From UBA1479 sp040221095 (GTDB taxonomy: Bacteria > Pseudomonadota > Alphaproteobacteria > Rhodospirillales > Casp-alpha2), in assembly GCA_040221095.1 (NCBI GenBank), contig JAVJVP010000013.1, forward strand, positions 124,001 to 188,000: a DNA stretch of 64,000 nucleotides, given 5' to 3'. The notes under the pieces are model-generated. The model was not told the DNA's origin and ran no database searches. It was given only the letters and a program-made list of their open reading frames with translations. Positions 16,275-24,291 of the stretch are shown here, piece by piece. Every line of letters begins with the position of its first letter. Positions within the stretch are counted from its first letter, which is position 1. The position numbers and the translations under genes are program-made.

Positions 16275-17099
16275 TTAGTCGCGCAGCAGCTCGTTGATGG
16301 AGGTCTTGGAGCGGGTCTTTTCGTCCACGGTCTTGAGGATCACGGCGCAGTACAGCGACGGCTGGCCTTCCTTGCCCGGCAGCGAGCCCGGTACCACCAC
16401 CGAATAGGCCGGCACGCGGCCGTAATGCACCTTGCCCGTTTCGCGTTCGACGATCTTGGTCGACTGGCCGATGAACACGCCCATGGAAATGACCGAGCCC
16501 TCGCCGACGACGACGCCTTCGACCACTTCCGAACGGGCGCCGACGAAGCAGTTGTCCTCGATGATCACCGGGCCGGCCTGCAGGGGTTCCAGCACGCCGC
16601 CGATCCCGGCGCCGCCGGAAATATGGCAATGCTTGCCGATCTGGGCGCAGGACCCGACCGTGGCCCAGGTATCGACCATGGTGCCTTCATCCACATAAGC
16701 ACCCAGGTTGACGAAGCTCGGCATCAGCACCACGCCCGGCGCGATATAGGCCGAGCGGCGCACGATGCAGTTCGGCACGGCGCGGAAGCCGGCGGCCTTG
16801 AAGTCGGCGGCGGACATGCCCTCGAACTTCGACGGCACCTTGTCCCACCAGGTCGAGCCGCCGGGGCCGCCGGAAATCGGCGCCATGTCGTTGAGGCGGA
16901 AGGACAGCAGCACGGCCTTTTTCAGCCACTGATGCACGACCCATTCGCCGCCGGTCTTGTCCGCGACGCGGGCCTGGCCCTTGTCCAGCAGGTCCAGCGC
17001 CGCTTCGATGGCGTCGCGGGTGGCGCCCTGGGTCTGGGGGGTGACGGCGTCGCGGCCGTCCCAGGCGGCCTCGATGGCGGCTTGCAGGTCTGTGGTCAT
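16275..17099 (-). CDS. dapD: Tetrahydrodipicolinate N-succinyltransferase
   Basis: A 274-residue enzyme that succinylates tetrahydrodipicolinate with succinyl-CoA. The N-terminal helical domain contains FRLNDMAPI. From about residue 105 the left-handed beta-helix is built of hexapeptide repeats (IAPGVVLMPS, AYVDEGTMVDTWATVGSCAQIG, HISGGAGIGGVLEP). The C-terminal part ends with the family KTRSKTSINELLRD. It is immediately followed by dapE. Confidence 0.97.
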   Translation of the reverse strand: MTTDLQAAIEAAWDGRDAVTPQTQGATRDAIEAALDLLDKGQARVADKTGGEWVVHQWLKKAVLLSFRLNDMAPISGGPGGSTWWDKVPSKFEGMSAADFKAAGFRAVPNCIVRRSAYIAPGVVLMPSFVNLGAYVDEGTMVDTWATVGSCAQIGKHCHISGGAGIGGVLEPLQAGPVIIEDNCFVGARSEVVEGVVVGEGSVISMGVFIGQSTKIVERETGKVHYGRVPAYSVVVPGSLPGKEGQPSLYCAVILKTVDEKTRSKTSINELLRD

Positions 17100-17187
17100 G
17101 TCGAATTCCCGGTTTGCTGAGTGATCTTGGCGAAAATGGCCCCGGAAGATGAAACAGGGGACAGATCAAGTCAAGGCGGGCGGGGCG

Positions 17188-17904
17188 TTATCCCCCGGCG
17201 GCGACGCCTTCCAGCCAGTCGACCAGATCGTCCACGACGTGGTGGATATGGCCGTCGTCGGCCCCGTCATGGGCCCAGGTGACGCCGGACGTGCCTTCCG
17301 GGCGCACCCAGACGGTGGTCATGCCCATGGCGAAGGCGGGTGCCAGGTTGCGGGCCATGTCCTCGACCATCACCGCGCGGGCCGGGTCGATGCCGTGGGC
17401 TTCCGTCATCTTGACGTAGACATGGGGGGCGGGCTTGGGTTCGTAGTCGGAGGCGACGATGTCGAACACGGCCTCGAAATGATGGCGTACGCCCAGTTTG
17501 TCCATGACCCGCTCCGCATGGGGCACGTCGCCGTTGGTGAAGATGATCTTGCGCCCGGGAAGCCTGCCCAGGGCCGCGTCCAGGCGCGGCGACGGATCGA
17601 CCGGGTCAAGATCGATGTCGTGCACCGCGTTCATGAAGGCCACGGGATCGACGCCGTGCAGGGTCATCAATCCCCGCATGGTCGTGCCGTGTTCGCGGAA
17701 ATAGGTTTTCTGCAATGCCCGCGCCTGTTCCAGCGGCAGGTCGAACAGCCCGGCCACATAGCGGGTGATGTTCCAGTCGACCTGATCGAACAGGCGGCAG
17801 GACGCGGGGTAAAGCGTGTTGTCCAGGTCGAACACCCAGGTCTCGGCGGCGGCGAGGCCGTCGAGGGTCGATGTCGGGACATTGGGGGTTTGGTCTGTGG
17901 TCAT
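17188..17904 (-). CDS. HAD-family pyrimidine 5'-nucleotidase
   Basis: A 238-residue HAD hydrolase of the SSM1/Phm8-like group. Motif I is FDLDNTLYP with nucleophile Asp26 and Asp28, motif II is IIFTNGD near residue 120, the substrate lysine is in YEPKPAP, and motif IV is VMVEDMARNL. The family removes phosphate from pyrimidine nucleotides. It stands 88 bases upstream of dapD on the same strand, a neighbourhood I know from other alphaproteobacteria, where argB usually comes next. Confidence 0.9.
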   Translation of the reverse strand: MTTDQTPNVPTSTLDGLAAAETWVFDLDNTLYPASCRLFDQVDWNITRYVAGLFDLPLEQARALQKTYFREHGTTMRGLMTLHGVDPVAFMNAVHDIDLDPVDPSPRLDAALGRLPGRKIIFTNGDVPHAERVMDKLGVRHHFEAVFDIVASDYEPKPAPHVYVKMTEAHGIDPARAVMVEDMARNLAPAFAMGMTTVWVRPEGTSGVTWAHDGADDGHIHHVVDDLVDWLEGVAAGG

Positions 17905-18047
17905 GGCCCTTTATAGGATATCGGCGGCCCCGGCGCGCAATGGTCTTTTCACGGAAGTAGAGTGACGCTGGCCGCTTGGCTATCGGCGCCGGTCGGGTAA
18001 TATTCCCCCGGAATGTCGGGCAGGGACCCGAGGAGGAGACAGCCTAA

Positions 18048-19346
18048 GTGACCACCCAATACGGCAAGGAAGCGGACCTGGCCAAGAACGGCAAGCTGGA
18101 AGAGCGCCGCCGCCTGGCCGCCTCCATGACCACCAAGCCGGAAATTCTCTATTACATGGCCAAGGACGGCGACCCGGACGTGCGCAAGGCGCTGGCCGGC
18201 AATCCGGCGACGCCGACCCCGGCCGATGCCCTGCTGGCCAAGGACGCCGACCCCGAGGTCCGCGCCACCCTGGGCCAGAAGATTTCCCAGATGATGCCGG
18301 AACTGACGGACAAGCAGAAGACCAAGGTCCGGCGCTGGGCGACGGACACGCTGGAGGACATGTCGCGCGATCAGGCGCTGCGCGTGCGCCACCTTTTGGC
18401 CGAGACGTTGAAGGAAATGACCTCGGCCCCGCCGGCGGTGATCCGCCAGCTGGCCCGCGACACCGACGCCATGGTCGCCAACCCGGTGATCGAATTCTCC
18501 CCCGTGCTGACCGACAAGGACCTGGCGACGATCATCGCCGAGGGCGCCAATACGGCCCGGCTCAAGGCCGTGGCCCGGCGCAAGCAGGTCTCCGAGGCCG
18601 TGTCCGACGCCATCGTCGAGACCGGCGACGTCGAGGCGACGGCGGAACTGTTGAAGAACCCGGGGGCGCAGATTTCCGAAGGCACCCTGGACAAGATCGC
18701 CGACCGCGCCGAGGCGACACCCGAACTGCACGAACCCCTGGTCGCCCGGCCGGGCCTGTCCGACAAGGCGGCCAAGCGGCTGGCCGAATACGTCGCCGAC
18801 AGCCTGCTCGACACCCTGATGGCGCGCAAGGACCTGTCGCCGGAACTGGCCGAACAGGTGCGCGCCGTGGTCATGGCGCGGCTGGCCGCCGGCGACGGGC
18901 CGCCGCCCGACGCGGATGCGGGCGGTGCCAACGGCGGTGCGAACGGCGGAACCGGCGCCGGCGCGCTGGAGCCGGAACCGGAACGCCTGACCCGCGACGA
19001 GGCCCTGGAACTGGCCCGCGACATGAACAAGAAGGGCCAGCTGACCGAAGGCGTGATCTACGACGCCATCGGGCGCAAGGACCGCAACATGGCCATGGCG
19101 GCGCTGGCCGTGCTGTCCGACACCAAGATGGCGGCGGTGGTCAAGGCCTTCGCCACCAATTCGGCCAAGGGCATCGTCGCCCTGGTGTGGGAGGCGGGCT
19201 GCTCGCCCAAGCTGGCGGTCGACCTGCAGCAGGGCCTGGGCAACGTCGCCCCGGTCGAAATCATCCGCCCGTCGTCAAAGGCCGCCTACGGCCTGTCGGA
19301 AGCGGAAATGTCCTGGCAGTTGGAATTCCTGCGCGACATGGCGTGA
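18048..19346 (+). CDS. DUF2336 domain protein
   Basis: A 432-residue, mostly helical, HEAT-like repeat protein of the alphaproteobacterial DUF2336 family. Short repeating helices with DPDVRKALAGN and DADPEVRATLG are visible in the first third. A flexible Gly/Asn/Ala linker (about residues 282-312) separates a C-terminal domain ending in LSEAEMSWQLEFLRDMA. The function is unknown. The start is a GTG with AGGAGGAG upstream. The last part of this gene is repeated as a remnant at 20847-21003. Confidence 0.85.
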   Translation: MTTQYGKEADLAKNGKLEERRRLAASMTTKPEILYYMAKDGDPDVRKALAGNPATPTPADALLAKDADPEVRATLGQKISQMMPELTDKQKTKVRRWATDTLEDMSRDQALRVRHLLAETLKEMTSAPPAVIRQLARDTDAMVANPVIEFSPVLTDKDLATIIAEGANTARLKAVARRKQVSEAVSDAIVETGDVEATAELLKNPGAQISEGTLDKIADRAEATPELHEPLVARPGLSDKAAKRLAEYVADSLLDTLMARKDLSPELAEQVRAVVMARLAAGDGPPPDADAGGANGGANGGTGAGALEPEPERLTRDEALELARDMNKKGQLTEGVIYDAIGRKDRNMAMAALAVLSDTKMAAVVKAFATNSAKGIVALVWEAGCSPKLAVDLQQGLGNVAPVEIIRPSSKAAYGLSEAEMSWQLEFLRDMA

Positions 19347-19404
19347 CGCAACACATGATTTTCAGGGGGGCCTGGACAATCACAACAACGATCGGGAGGA
19401 CCCC

Positions 19405-20814
19405 ATGGACGGACATCTGAAAACCCCCTACGACCCGCGCACCTTTCGCGCCCTGACATGGCATGACCATGCACAGGCCTTCGCCGACGGGTCGGACAGC
19501 CCGCGGGCGTATCTGGAACGCTGCCTGGAAACCATTGATGCGCGGGAGCCCGTGGTGAAGGCCTTCCCTTCCATCAACAAGGACGGTGCCCGCGCCGCGG
19601 CCGATGCCGCCACGGCGCGCTGGCGGGCGGAGGCGCCCCTGTCGCCCATCGACGGCCTGCCCATCGCCATCAAGGACCTTCTGGAAACCAGGGACATGCC
19701 GACCCAGATGGGGTCGGCGGCGTTCACGGGGGCCTTTCCCAAACGCGACAACGCGGCGGTCTGGGCCCTGCGCAAGGCCGGTGCCGTGGTTCTGGCCAAG
19801 ACAGTGACGGCGGAACTGGGCGGCACCCACCCGGGGCCGACGACCAATCCCTTCGATCCGGCGCGCACGCCGGGGGGGTCGTCCTCGGGCTCGGCGGCGG
19901 CGGTCGCGGCCCGCATGGTGCCGGCGGCGATCGGCACGCAGGTCGGCGGCTCGATCATCCGCCCGGCGGCCTACTGCGGCAACGTGGCCCTGAAGCCCAG
20001 CCAGGGTGCGATCAACCGGGGGGAGCGCATGTCGACCAGCATGTCGACCCACGGCCCCCATGCCGGCTGTATCGAGGACATGTGGCAGGTCGCCATCGAA
20101 ATCGCCAAGCGGGCGGGCGGCGACCGTGATTACCGTGCGTTGAAGGGGCCGGACACGGCCCCCGAGGCGGCCAGGCCGGGGCGCCTGATGGTGCTGGAAA
20201 CGGCGGGTTGGGAGCGCGTCGACGCCGCGACCAAGGCGGCCTTCGCGGACCTTCTCGGCCGCCTGAAGGCGTCGGGTGTCGAATTGGTCGACCGGCGCGG
20301 CGATGCCGGCGTCGAGGCCTTCGAGAAGGTCATCCTGGATGCCGAGGAAATCGCCACGGACGTCACCCTGTGGGAAAACCGCTGGGGCTGGCGCAACATG
20401 GTGGACGAACATGGCGACAAGATCAGCCATCGTCTGCGCAAGGGGCTGGAAAAGGCCGAGGCCATGGCGCCGGCGGACTATGAGGCCCTGCTTGACCGCC
20501 GGGCGGCGGCCCAGGCGGCGCATCAAAGTGCCGCGATACTGGCCGATTGCGCGATCACGCTGTCCTGTCCGGGGCCGGCGCCGCTGTGGGATGCATCCGC
20601 GGCCGATGCGGACGCGGTCCGCCGCCCCACGGGGGATGCGATCTTCAATTACCCGTCGTCCATGCTGTTCGCCCCCGTCGTGACCATCCCGATGATGGCC
20701 GTCGGCGGCATGCCCGTCGGCATGCAGCTCATGGGGCGGCCCGGCGACGACGCCAAGATCACGGGCTTGGCGCGCTGGATTCTGGAGAATGTGGCGCCGG
20801 CGGTCAGTGACTAG
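19405..20814 (+). CDS. Amidase (amidase signature family)
   Basis: A 469-residue amidase-signature hydrolase. The Ser-cisSer-Lys triad is intact: Lys90 in GLPIAIKDLL, the serines of TPGGSSSGSAAA (159-161), and Ser183 in TQVGGSIIRPAAYCG. The substrate cannot be told from sequence; GatA is excluded by context and length. The gene sits 58 bases after the DUF2336 gene, with GGGAGGACCCC before its ATG. Directly after its stop comes the argB-like and DUF2336-like scar. Confidence 0.9.
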   Translation: MDGHLKTPYDPRTFRALTWHDHAQAFADGSDSPRAYLERCLETIDAREPVVKAFPSINKDGARAAADAATARWRAEAPLSPIDGLPIAIKDLLETRDMPTQMGSAAFTGAFPKRDNAAVWALRKAGAVVLAKTVTAELGGTHPGPTTNPFDPARTPGGSSSGSAAAVAARMVPAAIGTQVGGSIIRPAAYCGNVALKPSQGAINRGERMSTSMSTHGPHAGCIEDMWQVAIEIAKRAGGDRDYRALKGPDTAPEAARPGRLMVLETAGWERVDAATKAAFADLLGRLKASGVELVDRRGDAGVEAFEKVILDAEEIATDVTLWENRWGWRNMVDEHGDKISHRLRKGLEKAEAMAPADYEALLDRRAAAQAAHQSAAILADCAITLSCPGPAPLWDASAADADAVRRPTGDAIFNYPSSMLFAPVVTIPMMAVGGMPVGMQLMGRPGDDAKITGLARWILENVAPAVSD

Positions 20815-20817
20815 CCG

Positions 20818-20851
20818 GGCGGGACGCCCTGGTCCGGCAGAATGATCGTGC
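20818..20851 (-). repeat. Copy of the argB 3' end (34 bases)
   Basis: This stretch matches the argB 3' end and flank at 24281-24314 at 32 of 34 positions, same orientation. The argB stop (CTA on the + strand at 24292-24294) is changed to CTG here. It starts four bases after the amidase stop codon and runs into the DUF2336 remnant, with the two sharing CGTGC at the joint. It is a direct repeat that brackets the sulfite dehydrogenase / sigma block. Confidence 0.8.
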
Positions 20852-21003
20852 TGTCGGACATCAAGCTGGCGGTCGACCTGCAGCAGGGCTTCGGCAACGT
20901 CGCTCCGGCCGAGATCATCCGCCCGCCGTCAAAGGCCGCCGGCGGCCTGTCGGAAGCGGAAATGTCCCGGCAGCTGGAATTCCTGCGCGACAGGGCGTGG
21001 CGG
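20847..21003 (+). pseudogene. Remnant of a second DUF2336 gene (3' end only)
   Basis: From 20863 onward this matches the last 46 codons of the DUF2336 gene (from 19209) without gaps, with about 12 differences in 138 bases. The bases before it (20847-20865) match another part of the same gene, 19109-19127. So an internal piece was lost between two short AAG-TGGCGG repeats. The stop codon TGA is TGG here, so the frame reads on into the cytochrome c region. No start region or promoter of its own is left. I call it a decayed gene copy, not a working gene. Confidence 0.82.
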
Positions 21004-21004
21004 G

Positions 21005-21358
21005 TTATTCCCGTCCGTAATGCTTGGTCAGGTAGTCGATCACCAGCTTGCGTTGGTTCGGCTCCATCGGCTCCATCTCCTGTTCGGCGACCATCCATCT
21101 CAGGACTTCGTCCCAGGATACCCGATCGAGCCCCTGCTGCTTGACGATGGCCAGGGAATGGCAGGCCTGACAGACATAGAAGACCTCTTCCCGGCCGGGT
21201 CCTTCGGGCAGGCCCTGCCATTCGTCCTCTTCCTGGGCGGCGGGCTGCTGCGCGGATTTCGGGGTGGGTTCGGCGGCCGGCGCGGGCGGGGAGAACGCTC
21301 CCCACCCGGCCAGCACGGCCGCGGCAAGCGCGGCCCGTAGGATCGTCATGATGCGCAT
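21005..21358 (-). CDS. Cytochrome c subunit of sulfite dehydrogenase (SorB-like)
   Basis: A 117-residue exported protein with a signal peptide (about 1-29, ending in APA-AE) and a single heme-binding site, CQACH at 63-67. The probable axial methionine is in EMEPMEP near residue 96. It follows the molybdenum enzyme gene by three bases. In SorAB-type enzymes the small cytochrome accepts electrons from sulfite oxidation in the periplasm. The assignment rests mainly on this pairing. Confidence 0.82.
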   Translation of the reverse strand: MRIMTILRAALAAAVLAGWGAFSPPAPAAEPTPKSAQQPAAQEEDEWQGLPEGPGREEVFYVCQACHSLAIVKQQGLDRVSWDEVLRWMVAEQEMEPMEPNQRKLVIDYLTKHYGRE

Positions 21359-21361
21359 GCG

Positions 21362-22696
21362 TCAGGAGGCGTAGACCGAAACCCGGTGCATGGCGTTGTT
21401 GCAGTATCCCTTGGGGTTCCAGGCGACGGCGAAGGGCTGGCTGCGGCCCTTGTCGTCCGTGGCTCTGGCCCAGACCTCGTAATAGCCTTCCTGGGGCAGG
21501 TTCACGGTTTGTGTAAAGCGCTGCCAGGCGAAGGGGTTGGCCGGATCGGCCAGCCTGGTCTTGATCCAGGTCGCGCCGAAGTCGATGGACACCTCGACCG
21601 AGGACACCTTGCCTTCGCCGACCCAGGCATGGCCGCGAATTTGGACAGAGCGTTCGCCCTGGGGCAACTTGACGCCGGTTTCCGGAAAGGTGATCAGCGA
21701 TTTCACGGGCATCGCTTCGATAAACACCATCTTCTTCTTGTCGACCTTGTCGCCGGGGGCGACGGGATGCGGCGGCAGGCGGTAGGCGTCACCGGTCATC
21801 TTGGGACCGTCATGGACTACGTCGCGCAGTTCCAGGCGGTTAAACCACTTGTGTGATACCGATCCCGGCCAGCCTGGAATGATCAGACGCAGCGGCGCGC
21901 CGTTCATGGGATGGATGGTCTCGCCGTTCATGGCCCAGGCGATCATGTTGTTTTCGTCCATGGCCTTGGCAATGGGCACCCCGCGCGAGATGGGCAATTT
22001 TCCTTCCTTGCCGGACAGATGCAGGTCGGCGCCGTAATGGGCGGTGTAGACGGCCTCTTTCTTGACGCCGGCGGCCTTCAGCACGTCGATCAGGCGCACG
22101 CCCGTCCATTCGGCACAGCCGACGGCACCCAGGGACCACTGGTTCCCCTTGGCCTTGGGATCGAAGAAGGCGCGGCCGTTGCCGCCGCATTCAAGCCATA
22201 TCTTGCGGGTGACTGCCGGGAACTTGGCTTTCAGTTCGGCGATGGTGAGCTTCAACGGCGTATCGACGAAGCCGTCGATGGTCAGGGTCCAGTTGTCCGG
22301 GCTCATGTCGTCCGGCAGCAGGCCGTTGTTGCGGATGAAGTGGCGGGCGGTCGGCGTGACCTCGTCATCCAGCAGGTGCGCGGGCGTTTCCGCATTGACC
22401 GGACGGTCATTGAGAATGGTCAGACCGTCCTTGCCGTCGATCTTGACCGGGGTGGAGGCCAGGGCTTCGGGAATGAAGCCCGCCGGCATGTTGCGGTGGA
22501 ACGGGATGGCGGCGCCGATCAGCGCCCCCATGGTGGCGAGGCCGGCCCCTTTCAGGAAACCGCGGCGGTCGCCGTGCGCGACCCGGCCGAACACGATGTC
22601 GTCGGCCTTGTCCGGATTGTCGGCGTAAAGCTGGAACAGGTCTGTTTCCGACCCGCTGTCCGGCGGCAGGTCGTTCGGTGAATTGTCCTTTGGCAT
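21362..22696 (-). CDS. Periplasmic sulfite dehydrogenase, molybdopterin subunit (SorA/SoxC-like)
   Basis: A 444-residue sulfite oxidase-family enzyme. A twin-arginine signal (GDRRGFLKGAGLATMGALIG, Arg44-Arg45) predicts Tat export with the folded cofactor. The molybdenum-ligating cysteine is Cys170 in WLECGGNGRAFF, followed by GAVGCAEWTGVRL, a hallmark of the family. The dimerisation domain ends with WNPKGYCNNAMHRV. It should oxidise sulfite to sulfate and pass electrons to the downstream cytochrome c. SoxC is the alternative name, but no other sox gene is nearby. Confidence 0.92.
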   Translation of the reverse strand: MPKDNSPNDLPPDSGSETDLFQLYADNPDKADDIVFGRVAHGDRRGFLKGAGLATMGALIGAAIPFHRNMPAGFIPEALASTPVKIDGKDGLTILNDRPVNAETPAHLLDDEVTPTARHFIRNNGLLPDDMSPDNWTLTIDGFVDTPLKLTIAELKAKFPAVTRKIWLECGGNGRAFFDPKAKGNQWSLGAVGCAEWTGVRLIDVLKAAGVKKEAVYTAHYGADLHLSGKEGKLPISRGVPIAKAMDENNMIAWAMNGETIHPMNGAPLRLIIPGWPGSVSHKWFNRLELRDVVHDGPKMTGDAYRLPPHPVAPGDKVDKKKMVFIEAMPVKSLITFPETGVKLPQGERSVQIRGHAWVGEGKVSSVEVSIDFGATWIKTRLADPANPFAWQRFTQTVNLPQEGYYEVWARATDDKGRSQPFAVAWNPKGYCNNAMHRVSVYAS

Positions 22697-22761
22697 GATG
22701 CTTCCCCAATCTGTCGGTTCGTTGGCGGCCGGTTTTATGTGCTGCGGCCTCGACAGAAGGA

Positions 22762-22787
22762 AACGCGCGGGCGGCGCGGATTATTCC
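22762..22787 (-). promoter_or_regulatory. Candidate ECF-sigma promoter before the sulfite dehydrogenase gene
   Basis: On the minus strand GGAATAA (22787-22781) is followed after 15 bases by CGTT (22765-22762), about 65 bases before the ATG. This resembles the GGAA-type -35 and CGTT -10 elements used by several alphaproteobacterial ECF factors. The nearby ECF gene makes this attractive, but it is a single instance and no second copy was found before the sigma gene. Confidence 0.35.
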
Positions 22788-22846
22788 GGACGGGGGAAGT
22801 TTTTATGCCCGGCCGGCGGTGCGGCCGTGAATGAAAGCCGTCGCAC

Positions 22847-23626
22847 CTAGGCGTTGCAGGGCGCGCTGCGGTCCCGGCTCTGCCGCAGGGCGGTCCGGGT
22901 CTTGGCGTCGAACGGCGCATGCCGGTGGCTGCCGGCCTGCACGCTTTGCGCCAGCAGGCCGAAGCGGCGGCTTTCCATGCCATCGGAAAGCAGCACGTAG
23001 TCGAGCCCGCCGGCCCGCCAGCCGTAGGCTTCCTGGCCGTCCCGGCGGAACGGCCGCAGCGCGTCGATCAGGCCGCCCTGGGACGGAAACGCCATGAGGC
23101 TGACCTTGCAGCCGCGCGACCCGCGATATCCGGCAAGCAGGGCCTGCGTCCCGTCGGCCAGGGGGCGGACCTCGGAATGGACCAGGGTCAGGCGCGACGC
23201 GGTCAGGTCGGGCACATAGGCCTCGGCCAGCGCCCCGGCGTGCCGCGCGGGCACAAGGGGGGTGTTCGCCGTTGCCTCGGCCGGCCAGGCATGGTGCGCC
23301 CGCCAAACATCGGAAAGCCAGGCGGCCTGCGTCTCCGGGCGGTTCGTGCCGGATAGGAACACGCCCCCGCCCAGGAGCAGAAGCAGAGCGATGGCGGCGG
23401 CGATTGCCGGGACGCGGCGGCGGCCCCGATGCGGTTGCGGCAGGGCGATGTCCGGCGTCTCCATGCCGTCCGCCACGGCCAGGCGCAGGCGGCTGAGCGC
23501 CGCGACCTCGCGCGCCAGCGCCGGGTCGTCGGCGACGGCGCGCGCGACCTCGGCTGCCCGGGCGGCGTCAAGTTCGCCGTCCACATAGGCGTTCAGAAGT
23601 TCGAAGGTTATCGGCTGGTCGCGCAT
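22847..23626 (-). CDS. Anti-sigma factor (membrane-bound)
   Basis: A 259-residue protein. The N-terminal anti-sigma domain shows FELLNAYVDGELDAARAAEV, the typical opening. A single membrane helix lies at about residues 73-92, and a periplasmic domain of about 165 residues follows. No zinc-binding HxxxCxxC is seen. It should hold the neighbouring ECF factor at the membrane until a signal arrives. The ATG at 23626 is chosen over a farther upstream ATG because AAAGGA precedes it and the domain starts there. It lies 49 bases after the sigma gene. Confidence 0.88.
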   Translation of the reverse strand: MRDQPITFELLNAYVDGELDAARAAEVARAVADDPALAREVAALSRLRLAVADGMETPDIALPQPHRGRRRVPAIAAAIALLLLLGGGVFLSGTNRPETQAAWLSDVWRAHHAWPAEATANTPLVPARHAGALAEAYVPDLTASRLTLVHSEVRPLADGTQALLAGYRGSRGCKVSLMAFPSQGGLIDALRPFRRDGQEAYGWRAGGLDYVLLSDGMESRRFGLLAQSVQAGSHRHAPFDAKTRTALRQSRDRSAPCNA

Positions 23627-23675
23627 CGCGGTCCTTTGTTGTTGATTTGCTTTTCGTAGATCATGGGGGACCGCG

Positions 23676-24197
23676 TCAATTGTTGTTGCGTTTCCGGCCG
23701 ACCGGCAGTTCGTGGATGTTGCTGTCACCGACGGCGTCAAGCAGCGCCCGCCGGGCCCGGCTGATGCGGCTCATCACCGTGCCCACGGGAACGCCCAGCA
23801 GGTCCGCCGTTTCGGCGTAACTCAGCCCGACCATGTCGATCAGGGCGATGATCTCGCGCTGCGGGCGCGGCAGTTTCGTCATCTCCATTTTTACGGTCAA
23901 GGCAGTGATGAAACGCTCGTCCCCTTGCCAAAATTCCGTGCCCGGCGGATTTTTCTCGTCTTCGGCCTCGGCATGGGCATCGCGCGTGCGCCGGCGGCGG
24001 ATCTGGTCGAAAAAGGCATTGCGTAGTATGCGGAAAAGCCAGGCCCGAAATGCGGCCTCGTCCGTGGGCACGTTGCGTGCCGAAAGCGCGCGCAGGGCAC
24101 AGTCCTGCACCAAGTCCTCCGCCTGATGGCGGTCGCGGGTCAAGCTCAACGCATAGCCGAACAGCCGGGGCAGATAATTGGATATGCGTGTCGGCAC
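23676..24197 (-). CDS. ECF-family RNA polymerase sigma factor
   Basis: A 173-residue sigma factor. Region 2 shows LTRDRHQAEDLVQDCALRAL and FRAWLFRILRNAFFDQIRRR. Region 4 shows LPRPQREIIALIDMVGLSYA followed by the LLGVPVGTVMSRISRARR helix-turn-helix. The start is a GTG at 24197, because GGGAGGG stands upstream and family proteins begin at PTRISNYLPRLFGYA. With the anti-sigma factor and the sulfite dehydrogenase genes it forms one same-strand cluster. In Sinorhizobium meliloti, ECF factors RpoE1 and RpoE4 answer to sulfite and control sorT, which supports a similar job here. Confidence 0.9.
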   Translation of the reverse strand: MPTRISNYLPRLFGYALSLTRDRHQAEDLVQDCALRALSARNVPTDEAAFRAWLFRILRNAFFDQIRRRRTRDAHAEAEDEKNPPGTEFWQGDERFITALTVKMEMTKLPRPQREIIALIDMVGLSYAETADLLGVPVGTVMSRISRARRALLDAVGDSNIHELPVGRKRNNN

Positions 24198-24291
24198 CGT
24201 CGCGGTCCCTCCCAAGACAGGAAAGCATCGCGCAAAGCGGCACGGGGGGCAAGGGGGCCTGCGCCGGGACGGTTCAGTCCGGCGGGACGCC

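Noticed and set aside
20842..21144. A 100-codon open frame on the + strand after the amidase
   Set aside because: Its first part is the decayed DUF2336 copy and the rest runs antisense through the cytochrome c gene after loss of the stop codon; no ribosome site or family match for the whole.
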